From Runella salmonicolor (GTDB lineage: Bacteria > Bacteroidota > Bacteroidia > Cytophagales > Spirosomataceae), in the NCBI RefSeq assembly GCF_024158025.1, contig NZ_JAMZEL010000002.1, positions 62,001 through 126,000 on the forward strand: 64,000 nt of DNA, in the 5' to 3' direction. The position numbers and the translations under genes are program-made. This document shows positions 1-7,620 of the stretch, piece by piece. Numbering within the stretch: the stretch's first letter is position 1; each line of letters opens with the position of its first letter. Under the pieces are notes generated by a model. It worked only from the letters and a program-made list of their open reading frames with translations, did not search any database and was not told the origin of the DNA.

Positions 1-507
1 TTCGACGAGCGTGTAACCATTTATTCCGACCCGACCAACATTGATATTCCCAAAGCAGGGTTTTCACTGGACGGTCGTCCGCAAGAAAAAGTGACTTGGG
101 TCGATAAAGGAGTGGTTAAAAATATGGCGTATTCTCGATTTTGGGCCCAAAAACAGGGCGTCAAAGCAGTGCCCCCTCCGCAGGGGTTCATCATGATAGG
201 CGGTACGCAATCGCTGGCTGACCTCATTAAGGGAACCCAAAAAGGAATTTTGGTGACTCGATTGTGGTATATCCGTGCCGTTGACCCCCAAACTTTGTTA
301 TACACTGGGCTTACCCGTGACGGGACGTTTTATATCGAAAACGGACAAATAAAATACCCCGTCAAAAACTTCCGTTTCAACGAAAGCCCTATTATCATGC
401 TCAATAATCTTGAAGCGATGGGCGTACCCGCCCGCGTAAATGGAAGCATGATTCCTCCGCTGAAAATTCGCGATTTTACCTTTACAAGTTTATCGGACGC
501 AGTCTAG
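1..507 (+). CDS. TldE/PmbA-family protein, C-terminal part (5' end outside window)
   Basis: The open frame enters from the left edge in frame 1 and ends at TAG 505-507, giving 168 residues of the C-terminal domain of a TldE/PmbA-type protein. It is clearly a paralogue of the protein at 2441-3778: both share DKGVVKN, YSRFWAQK, LWYIR.VDPQTLL and a long identical stretch around NFRFNESPIIMLNN, and both end in SLSDAV. In the known TldD/TldE pair this subunit lacks the metal-binding HExxxH motif and partners TldD, which carries the active site. The visible part has no such motif. A GTG at 91 is only an internal codon, because the frame is open and conserved from base 1. An upstream TldD partner, and hence a duplicated tldD-tldE unit, is likely but lies outside the window. 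Confidence 0.9.
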   Translation, partial: FDERVTIYSDPTNIDIPKAGFSLDGRPQEKVTWVDKGVVKNMAYSRFWAQKQGVKAVPPPQGFIMIGGTQSLADLIKGTQKGILVTRLWYIRAVDPQTLLYTGLTRDGTFYIENGQIKYPVKNFRFNESPIIMLNNLEAMGVPARVNGSMIPPLKIRDFTFTSLSDAV

Positions 508-762
508 TTGAGTGTAAAGTGAGAAAGGTTAAAGTGTAAGGTAATTAGCTGGGTCAGTAGGTAGATGTGCTGGGTACGGTCTGCCTATCGTCTGACCCTG
601 TTGCTTCAACCTTTACACATTCGTTTGCCGTTCATCAAAATCCCCCTGTCTGGGGGAGAATTAAGACTATATTTATCAGGATTTTTGAAATTGAATTAAA
701 CATGATTCAATTTCAAACGTCTTTTCAATTACCCATACAACCATCTATAAACAAACCAAGCC

Positions 763-2403
763 TTGAAAAGAAGAGATTTCATGCAATTGTCGGGCATGGG
801 ATTTGGCGCAATGATGTTGCCCAATATCCCGATTGTGGGGAATTCAGTTTCTCCCGAAGCCCTATTGGAAGGCGGCATTGATGTTGCCCTCAAAAAGCGT
901 CTGGCCGACGCTGCCCTCAACGCCGCCAAATCCAAAGGCGCTACTTACACCGATGTACGGATTGGCCGTTATCTGCGTCAATTTGTGATTACCCGCGAAG
1001 ACAAAGTACAAAACATCGTCAACACTGAATCTTATGGGGTTGGCGTGCGGGTCATTGCCAATGGCTGTTGGGGATTTGCGGCGGTGGTAGACGCCAAAAC
1101 CGAAGAAGATACCGCCAGAGCGGCCGAAGAAGCCGTGGCCATTGCCAAAGCCAATGCCCGGTTGATGAAGCAACCGGTGCAATTGGCTCCCCAAAAAGGC
1201 TACGGTGAAGTAAGTTGGAAAGCGCCCATCGAACGTAATTCGTTTGAAGTACCCATCAAAGAAAAAGTGGATTTGCTGTTGGGTGTCAACGATGCTGCTC
1301 TAAAAAACGGCGCTAATTACGTGAACTCGGTGTTGTTTATGGTCAATGAACAAAAATATTTTGCTTCTTCCGACGGTTCTTACATTGATCAGGACATTCA
1401 CCGAATTTGGCCTATTTTTTCGGTGACCACCATCGATCCCAAAACGGGTAAGTTTGAAACGCGTCAGGCGTTGAGTGCCCCCGTTGGAATGGGTTACGAA
1501 TACCTACAAACCAACCCTAAAGACAAAGTAACGGGTATCACTACCCGCTACAATAAGGGCTATGATATGCTGGAAGATGTGATTTCGGCGGCCAAACAAA
1601 CCAAAGAAAAACTCGCGGCCAAATCGGTGGAAGCAGGCAAATATGATTTGGTGCTAGACCCATCTCACCTGTGGCTAACCATTCACGAATCGGTAGGGCA
1701 CCCGCTCGAACTCGACCGCGTGTTGGGTTATGAGGCCAATTTTGCAGGGACCAGTTTTGCTACCTTGGATAAATGGCAGAGCAAAAACTTCAATTATGGG
1801 AGCAAAGAAGTAAATCTCTTTGCTGATAAAACCCAAGTAGGCTCGTTGGGGGCCGTTGGTTGGGACGACGAAGGCGTGAAAACCAAGCAATGGGATTTGG
1901 TAAAAGAGGGAACATTGGTCAATTATCAGGCCATTCGTGACCAAGTACACATCATCGGAGAAAAAGAATCACAGGGCTGTTGCTACGCCGACAGTTGGGG
2001 CTCGGTGCAGTTTCAGCGCATGGCCAATGTTTCTTTGGCGGCTGGGAAAACGCCCCTCTCGGTCAGTGAAATGATTAAGGATGTAAAAAAAGGAATTTAT
2101 ATTATTGGAGACGGTTCGTTTTCAATTGACCAGCAGCGCTATAATTTTCAGTTTGGCGGTCAGTTGTACTACGAAATCAAGGACGGTCAAATTGCTGGAA
2201 TGCTCAAAGATGTGGCATACCAGTCAAATACGCAGGAGTTCTGGAATTCTTGCGTGAAAGTGTGCGACGAGCGAGATTATCGTTTGGGTGGTTCATTCTT
2301 TGACGGAAAAGGCCAGCCGCAGCAAGTCAGTGCGGTATCGCATGGTAGCTCAACGGCCCGTTTTAACGGCGTAAATGTCATTAACACCGCCCGTAAAATT
2401 TAA
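763..2403 (+). CDS. TldD-family zinc metallopeptidase with predicted Tat signal
   Basis: A 546-residue TldD-type peptidase. TldD/TldE complexes are known to cleave unfolded peptides and to process small peptides such as microcins and antitoxins. The metal-binding motif HESVGH is at about residues 308-313, and the C-terminal cysteine region (QGCCYADSWG) at about 403-412; a later GDGSFSIDQQRYNFQFGG segment is typical of the family. The start is TTG 763: it gives MKRRDFMQLSGMGFG, a twin-arginine export signal (RRDFM) followed by a short hydrophobic stretch, which an in-frame ATG further on would lose. The TldE-like gene follows 37 bp downstream and is probably co-transcribed. It is odd that the partner has no visible export signal. 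The family call is firm; the export prediction is moderate. Confidence 0.93.
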   Translation: MKRRDFMQLSGMGFGAMMLPNIPIVGNSVSPEALLEGGIDVALKKRLADAALNAAKSKGATYTDVRIGRYLRQFVITREDKVQNIVNTESYGVGVRVIANGCWGFAAVVDAKTEEDTARAAEEAVAIAKANARLMKQPVQLAPQKGYGEVSWKAPIERNSFEVPIKEKVDLLLGVNDAALKNGANYVNSVLFMVNEQKYFASSDGSYIDQDIHRIWPIFSVTTIDPKTGKFETRQALSAPVGMGYEYLQTNPKDKVTGITTRYNKGYDMLEDVISAAKQTKEKLAAKSVEAGKYDLVLDPSHLWLTIHESVGHPLELDRVLGYEANFAGTSFATLDKWQSKNFNYGSKEVNLFADKTQVGSLGAVGWDDEGVKTKQWDLVKEGTLVNYQAIRDQVHIIGEKESQGCCYADSWGSVQFQRMANVSLAAGKTPLSVSEMIKDVKKGIYIIGDGSFSIDQQRYNFQFGGQLYYEIKDGQIAGMLKDVAYQSNTQEFWNSCVKVCDERDYRLGGSFFDGKGQPQQVSAVSHGSSTARFNGVNVINTARKI

Positions 2404-2440
2404 GCATTGACCTCATCTCCAACAATTAACATCAAAAAAA

Positions 2441-3778
2441 ATGGCAGTTATATTAACTGAAGCGGAAGCCAAAGCCTTGCTACAAAAGGTGTTGAGCTTT
2501 TCAAAAGCGGATGAATGTGAAGTGAATCTGCTGGGCGAAATACGCGGAAATCTGCGCTATGCCCGCAACGAAGTTTCCACCAGTGGAGCAATGACCAACA
2601 AAGATATTTCGGTCCAATCGTCTTTCGGCAAAAAAGTAGGTGTGGCCTCTATTGATGAATTTGACGATGCCTCGCTCGAAAAAGTGGTGCGCCGCTCTGA
2701 AGAATTAGCCCGACTTGCGCCCGAAAACCCCGAACACGTGGGCGTCATGGAGCCGCAGCAATACATTAAATCCAACGGTTATTTTGAATCTACCGCCAGC
2801 ATCACCCCCGACAAGCGGGCCGAAGCAGTAGCGAAAAGCCTCGAATTGTCGAGCAAACAGGGCCTTGCAGCGGCGGGATTTTTGGAAGATCGTAAAGGGT
2901 TTACCGCCATGATGAATTCGAAAGGGCTGTTTGCGTATTATAAAAATACCAACGTTAACTTTTCGCTTACGGTCAGAACGGACGACGGAACAGGCTCGGG
3001 TTACGTAGCCAAAGGGTATAATGATTTCAATAAACTGGATACGGCAGCGGCTACCAAAATTGCCGTTCAAAAATCGTTGGCTTCCAAAGGAGCAAAGGCG
3101 CTTGAGCCTGGAAAATACACCGTGATTTTAGAGCCAACGGCGGCGGCGGTATTGCTCGAAAGTATCTTTTTTGGAATGGATGCCCGCAGTGCCGACGAAG
3201 GCCGCTCGTTTTTCAGCAAGCCAGGAGGGAAAACCAAGCTAGGGGAAAAGATTGTAGACGAGCGTGTTACGTTTTATTCTGACCCAACGCATCCTGATTT
3301 ACCCGCTGCTGCATGGTCGGGAGATGGACAGCCGCAGGCCAAAACGCTTTGGATTGATAAAGGGGTTGTGAAAAACCTTTCTTACTCTCGTTTTTGGGCG
3401 CAGAAAAAAGGGGTGAAACCCGTTCCAAACCCAAATAACATGATTATGGAAGGAGGAACGGCGACCTTGGACGAGATGATTAAAAGCACCAAACGCGGTA
3501 TCTTGGTCACCAAACTCTGGTACATCCGTCCCGTTGACCCCCAAACACTTTTGCTAACGGGCCTCACCCGCGACGGGACATTTTATATCGAAGACGGAAA
3601 AATAAAATACCCTATCAAAAACTTCCGTTTCAACGAAAGCCCAATCATCATGCTGAATAATCTTGAAACCTTAGGGATTCCAGAGCGGGTGGTTAGTACG
3701 GAATCAGACCAAAATTATATTCTGCCACCGATGAAAATCAGGGAGTTTACCTTTTCATCCCTTTCCGACGCGGTATAA
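2441..3778 (+). CDS. TldE/PmbA-family protein
   Basis: A 445-residue TldE/PmbA-like subunit starting at ATG 2441, 37 bp after the TldD gene, so the two are almost certainly co-expressed and likely form the TldD/TldE heterodimer. The N-terminal part (SFSKADECEV, ARNEVSTSGA) and C-terminal core (DKGVVKNLSYSRFWAQK, LTRDGTFYIEDGKIKYP) match the family. There is no HExxxH motif, as expected for TldE. No signal peptide or Tat motif is visible (it starts MAVILTEAEAKALL), in contrast to its neighbour. It is very similar to the truncated gene at 1-507, with a short insertion near the C terminus (STESDQNYILP), so the two are tandem paralogues. Which of them pairs with the TldD here cannot be told from sequence. 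Confidence 0.92.
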   Translation: MAVILTEAEAKALLQKVLSFSKADECEVNLLGEIRGNLRYARNEVSTSGAMTNKDISVQSSFGKKVGVASIDEFDDASLEKVVRRSEELARLAPENPEHVGVMEPQQYIKSNGYFESTASITPDKRAEAVAKSLELSSKQGLAAAGFLEDRKGFTAMMNSKGLFAYYKNTNVNFSLTVRTDDGTGSGYVAKGYNDFNKLDTAAATKIAVQKSLASKGAKALEPGKYTVILEPTAAAVLLESIFFGMDARSADEGRSFFSKPGGKTKLGEKIVDERVTFYSDPTHPDLPAAAWSGDGQPQAKTLWIDKGVVKNLSYSRFWAQKKGVKPVPNPNNMIMEGGTATLDEMIKSTKRGILVTKLWYIRPVDPQTLLLTGLTRDGTFYIEDGKIKYPIKNFRFNESPIIMLNNLETLGIPERVVSTESDQNYILPPMKIREFTFSSLSDAV

Positions 3779-3785
3779 CCTTACG

Positions 3786-3809
3786 GCAACGGCCCGTGAC
3801 TGCCGTTGC
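3786..3809 (+). terminator. Hairpin just after the TldE gene
   Basis: GCAACGGC (3786-3793) pairs perfectly with GCCGTTGC (3802-3809) across an 8-base loop, starting seven bases after the TldE stop codon. There is no clear T-run, so it may be a weak terminator or an mRNA-stabilising stem between the peptidase genes and the DUF4159 gene. Confidence 0.4.
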
Positions 3810-3843
3810 GGGCCGCAGCCGAGAGGTTTAATCTTTTCCACGC

Positions 3844-4461
3844 ATGAGACCATTTTTTTTTACTCGGATCCAGTATGCTTCGGGAGATTGGGACACCGAC
3901 CAACGGATGCCTTCCAATCTCCTCAATTCGTTGGTGGAGTATACCACGATTCCGATTGATGAAAAAGAAAAAATTGTGCAATTGACGGGTACTGAGTTGT
4001 TTAGGAGCCCCTTCTGTTATTTGAGCGGTCATAAATTGGTGGAGTTTTCCACTCAGGAACGTGACCATTTTAAAAAATACGTTGAAAACGGTGGTTTTGT
4101 GTTTGTGGATGATTGCAATCACGACATCGACGGGCTGTTTGCCAAGTCGTTTGAACAAGAAATGGCGCGCACTTTTGGGCCGAAGGCCTTACAAAAAATC
4201 CCCAACGACCATCCGATTTATCATTCGTTTTTTCATTTTGAAGGCCCGCCTACGACGAGTTTTGAACTCAACGGCTGGGGCGATGACCTGGTCCATGATT
4301 ACCTGAAAGCCATTGAAATCAACGGCCGAATCGGGGTTTTGTACAGCAATAAAGATTATGGCTGCGAGTGGGATTATGATTTTAGAAATAAGCGTTGGTT
4401 GGCCGAAGACAATACAAAATTTGGAGTAAACATTATTAGTTACGCATTAACAACTGTTTAA
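3844..4461 (+). CDS. DUF4159 domain protein
   Basis: A 205-residue protein with the features of DUF4159: FTRIQYASGDWDTD near the N terminus, FCYLSGHKLVEFS around residue 60 and GGFVFVDDCNH around residue 82. The family is thought to adopt a glutamine-amidotransferase-like fold, but its reaction is unknown. The start ATG 3844 gives a protein with no signal peptide. It is the first gene of a run that continues three bases later with a MoxR ATPase, then DUF58, BatA-like and DUF4175 genes. DUF4159 proteins regularly accompany this set in Bacteroidota, which suggests a shared envelope or assembly function; the precise role is unknown. Confidence 0.85.
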   Translation: MRPFFFTRIQYASGDWDTDQRMPSNLLNSLVEYTTIPIDEKEKIVQLTGTELFRSPFCYLSGHKLVEFSTQERDHFKKYVENGGFVFVDDCNHDIDGLFAKSFEQEMARTFGPKALQKIPNDHPIYHSFFHFEGPPTTSFELNGWGDDLVHDYLKAIEINGRIGVLYSNKDYGCEWDYDFRNKRWLAEDNTKFGVNIISYALTTV

Positions 4462-4464
4462 GCA

Positions 4465-5442
4465 TTGGAAACGCAGGACTTAACCCACTATAAAACACTG
4501 GTATCGAAGCTACCACACCTGAAAAAAGAGATTGGCAAAGTAATCGTCGGGCAAGAAGAAGTAATCAATGAAATCCTGATTTCTTTACTCGCTGGCGGAC
4601 ATTGTTTGCTGGAAGGCGTGCCCGGATTGGCCAAAACACTCATGGTGAAAACGATGGCCGAAGCCCTCGAAATGAAATTTAAACGGGTGCAGTTTACCCC
4701 TGATTTAATGCCAGGAGACATCATCGGGACCGAGATTTTGGAGGAAGACCACGAAACGGGCAAAAAGTTTTTTAAGTTTAACCAAGGACCCATTTTTGCC
4801 AACATCGTCTTGGCCGATGAAATCAACCGTACACCGCCCAAAACGCAGGCAGCGTTGTTGGAGGCAATGCAGGAATACAAGGTGACGTATGCGGGTACAA
4901 ATTACGATTTACCGCGCCCATTCCTGATTATTGCTACCCAAAACCCTATCGAACAGGCGGGTACTTACCCCTTGCCCGAAGCGCAACTTGACCGTTTTCT
5001 GCTGTATATCAAGTTGGGCTATCCGTCCGAACAGGAGGAATTGGATGTGTTGAAAAATACCACGGGTTTTGGCAGTCAAAGCCTGCAAACCATTCTTACG
5101 GACCAAGAAATTATTGATTTACAAAAACTGACGCGTCAGGTTCATATCAGTGATGAATTGATTGTAAAAGTGAATCAATTGGTCCGTTCCACGCGTCCCG
5201 ATACTACTTCATCGGCCTTTGTCAAAAAATGGTGCGGATGGGGGGCAGGCCCACGGGCAGGGCAAGCGTTGATTCTTTGCGCTAAGGCCCGGGCGGTGTT
5301 GAACCAACGGTTTTCGGTTATCCCCGAAGACATTCAAATATTAGCGTACCCCGTATTGCGTCACCGTATCTCGCTCAATTTCAGGGCCGAAGCCGAGAAT
5401 GTCACAACGGATGATGTGGTGGCAGAACTGTTGAAAGGATAG
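4465..5442 (+). CDS. MoxR-family AAA+ ATPase
   Basis: A 325-residue AAA+ ATPase of the MoxR group, chaperone-like enzymes that act on VWA-domain partner proteins. Walker A GVPGLAKT is at residues 51-58, Walker B VLADEINR at about 115-122, sensor 1 ATQNP at about 157-161, and the C-terminal AAA lid follows. The start is TTG 4465, three bases after the upstream stop codon; the conserved helical N terminus (YKTLVSKLPHLKKEIGKVIVG) is reached only from here. The DUF58 gene begins two bases after its stop codon, the classic MoxR-DUF58 arrangement in which the ATPase is thought to remodel the DUF58/VWA partner. The family call is very firm; the client is inferred. Confidence 0.95.
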   Translation: METQDLTHYKTLVSKLPHLKKEIGKVIVGQEEVINEILISLLAGGHCLLEGVPGLAKTLMVKTMAEALEMKFKRVQFTPDLMPGDIIGTEILEEDHETGKKFFKFNQGPIFANIVLADEINRTPPKTQAALLEAMQEYKVTYAGTNYDLPRPFLIIATQNPIEQAGTYPLPEAQLDRFLLYIKLGYPSEQEELDVLKNTTGFGSQSLQTILTDQEIIDLQKLTRQVHISDELIVKVNQLVRSTRPDTTSSAFVKKWCGWGAGPRAGQALILCAKARAVLNQRFSVIPEDIQILAYPVLRHRISLNFRAEAENVTTDDVVAELLKG

Positions 5443-5444
5443 CC

Positions 5445-6305
5445 ATGCTCACCACCGAACTCATCAAACTAAATAACCTTCAAATCGCGGGAAAACTGGT
5501 CAGTGAAGAGCTGATGTTGGGGATTCATGGCAGTAAACGGTCGGGGATTGGGATTGAATTTGAGCAATATCGCCACTACGAACCCGGCGACGACCCAAAA
5601 CGCATCGACTGGAAACTCTACGCCCGTACCCAAAAACATTTGGTACGAGAATCCGCTACGGAAAGTAATTTCCATATTCGGTTTGTATTGGACTTGTCGG
5701 GGTCGATGAATTATGCCGAAAAAAATATCAGTCGCCTAAATTATTGCAAGATTCTGCTGGCGTCGTTGGCCTATTTGGGGTACCGACAAAGTGACCAGAT
5801 GAGTTTGTATGCCTTGCAAAACGGAGACTTAGAGACCCTCGTTCCCGCAGGAAAGCAGGCTTTTCAACGGATTTTATACGAGTTGGAAAAAGCCGAAGCA
5901 ACGGGAACGTGGCAGAACGAGCATCCTAAATTTCCGCATTTTCAACAAAAGCAGAAAGAGTTGTTTGTGTTTGCGTCTGATTTTCTGCAAGTGGATGATG
6001 AATGGATGAAACTCATTCAGAGTGTAGCCAATCCGCGTCGCGAAATCCTTATTTTTCAGGTACTTGGTGCCGAAGAATTGCATTTTAACCTAAATGGTTT
6101 TTATCGTTTCAAGGATTTGGAGACGGGAAAAGAAATGGAACTCGAAGCATCGACTATCAAAGAAGAGGTTCAAAAAAAAGCCGCTGCCTATTTGGCCAAT
6201 TTAGACGAAGCCTTACAAATCCCGCACGTACATTTAATTCGGACTACTTTGCACGAATCCATTGCGTCGGTGATTTCAGAGGCGTTGAGAATGAGAAAAG
6301 TTTGA
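5445..6305 (+). CDS. DUF58 domain (VWA-like) protein
   Basis: A 286-residue DUF58 protein. The signature HYEPGDDPKRIDWKLYART lies at residues 44-62, and a VWA-type metal-ion motif DLSGSMN (DxSxS) at about residues 83-89. No membrane segment is visible, so it probably acts in the cytoplasm with the MoxR ATPase encoded immediately upstream. MoxR-DUF58 pairs are linked to aerotolerance, envelope stress and metal-centre assembly in different bacteria; which applies here cannot be read from sequence. A 94-bp gap with a small repeat and hairpin separates it from the BatA-like gene. Confidence 0.93.
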   Translation: MLTTELIKLNNLQIAGKLVSEELMLGIHGSKRSGIGIEFEQYRHYEPGDDPKRIDWKLYARTQKHLVRESATESNFHIRFVLDLSGSMNYAEKNISRLNYCKILLASLAYLGYRQSDQMSLYALQNGDLETLVPAGKQAFQRILYELEKAEATGTWQNEHPKFPHFQQKQKELFVFASDFLQVDDEWMKLIQSVANPRREILIFQVLGAEELHFNLNGFYRFKDLETGKEMELEASTIKEEVQKKAAAYLANLDEALQIPHVHLIRTTLHESIASVISEALRMRKV

Positions 6306-6316
6306 TGATAAATTTC

Positions 6317-6380
6317 TGAATTGTCCTGTTATTGAGAATAAGGAAGATATTTTTTGAATTGTCCTGTCCTTTAGGGCAGG
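6317..6380 (+). repeat. Short direct repeat and hairpin between DUF58 and BatA-like genes
   Basis: The 13-mer TGAATTGTCCTGT occurs at 6317-6329 and again at 6355-6367. The second copy runs into a stem CCTGTCC/GGGCAGG (6363-6369 with 6374-6380, loop TTTA, one G-T pair). It lies in the 94-bp gap inside an otherwise tight operon, so it may be an attenuator or mRNA-processing stem. It ends about 20 bases before the next start codon. Confidence 0.5.
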
Positions 6381-6399
6381 AAACATAAAAATAAGATAA

Positions 6400-7620
6400 A
6401 TGGAATTTTTAAACCCTTTGATGTTGTGGGGCAGTTTGGCGGTTGGCATTCCTATCGCCCTTCATTTTTGGCATCAGAAAAAGGGGCAACTGCTTAATTG
6501 GGCGGCTACGCAGTGGCTGACGGAGAAGGACTTACAACCCTCACGCGGGATTCGGCTAGACAATGTGTTGTTGTTGATAATCAGGTGTTTATTGGTGGTT
6601 TTATTGGCTTTATTGTTGGCAAAACCTATCCTGCATTGGGCTACAAGCACTCAAAGCCCTCAAAAAATCCACTTGGTACAACTGAATCCTTTGGTGGTTG
6701 ACAATTATAAATTTGAACTGGAAGAGGCCCTCAAAAAAGGGGAAAAAATATATAAAATAGGGGCAGCATTGGAGTCATTGAACGACATATCCTCCCTGAC
6801 CTATTCTGGCGCGATGCATCCGTTGGAATTACAAACGAATATCAATAAAGCCAATGAATTGAATCGGGAAGTGCGAACGAAGCAATTTGAGATTTATTTG
6901 GTTAATAGTCAGGGGTTAAGTCAAGTGCCAAACATCTTTGTGCCGGGGACGTTCACCCTACATTCCGTGGTTGATACACTTTCAAAAACCCCCAAACCCT
7001 ACTTGGAATTTGCGGGTAAACATAAGTTGTTTGTTAATCAAGCCAATCAATTGACGGTTGCGGCGGTGTTACCTCCTAATGAAAAATTTGAATCACAGCC
7101 CCTCCCCAACAATGCGGTAAATGTATTGGTCGCCCTGGAAAGTAAAGCCGAAAAGCAGGCCATTTGGGCGGCGTTGAAAGCATTGACGGAGGTGTACCAA
7201 ATAGGGTTTTTGATTGACGAAAAATTAAATTCGCAAAAACAGTACGACTGGGTTTTTATGGATAATAAACTGCCGCTTGATGTAAAAGTTTTTTCATCCC
7301 AAACGCGTTTTATTTTTTCGGAGGCAAACCACATTCCGAGAAATGGAGAGTGGAAAACGGCGCAATTTTCGGGGGAAATGCTTACAAACGGGCGTCTTCC
7401 CGAGTGGTTGGGGGAAGTATTGGTGAGTCATTTTCAACTGAATCCTGTCTCGAAAACATTAAGCAATCAGCAACTTAATGCCTTGTTTAAAACGCTAGAT
7501 ACTAAAAATCAATATGCTGTAAATCAGACAAAAGGGGTGCAGTTTTCGAAATGGATTTTTTTGTTTTTTATCATTATTTTGGGCATTGAACGTTGGTTAG
7601 CCATCCAAAAAAACGCATGA
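6400..7620 (+). CDS. BatA-like membrane protein (aerotolerance N-terminal domain)
   Basis: A 406-residue protein whose first 80 residues form the double-membrane-helix domain seen at the N terminus of BatA/BatB-type aerotolerance proteins: FLNPLMLWGSLAVGIPIALHF, a basic linker with an LNWAATQWL motif, then a second hydrophobic helix (LLLIIRCLLVVLLALLL). A third helix is at the C terminus (WIFLFFIIILGIERWLA). The roughly 300 residues between should lie in the periplasm and show no VWA MIDAS motif. It overlaps the start of the DUF4175 gene (ATGA), so the two products are probably made together. A membrane partner for the MoxR/DUF58 module is the natural inference. Confidence 0.88.
   Translation: MEFLNPLMLWGSLAVGIPIALHFWHQKKGQLLNWAATQWLTEKDLQPSRGIRLDNVLLLIIRCLLVVLLALLLAKPILHWATSTQSPQKIHLVQLNPLVVDNYKFELEEALKKGEKIYKIGAALESLNDISSLTYSGAMHPLELQTNINKANELNREVRTKQFEIYLVNSQGLSQVPNIFVPGTFTLHSVVDTLSKTPKPYLEFAGKHKLFVNQANQLTVAAVLPPNEKFESQPLPNNAVNVLVALESKAEKQAIWAALKALTEVYQIGFLIDEKLNSQKQYDWVFMDNKLPLDVKVFSSQTRFIFSEANHIPRNGEWKTAQFSGEMLTNGRLPEWLGEVLVSHFQLNPVSKTLSNQQLNALFKTLDTKNQYAVNQTKGVQFSKWIFLFFIIILGIERWLAIQKNA

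Noticed and set aside
567..881. A 104-codon plus-strand frame between the truncated TldE and TldD genes
   Set aside because: It overlaps the Tat signal region of TldD in another frame and has no coding features.
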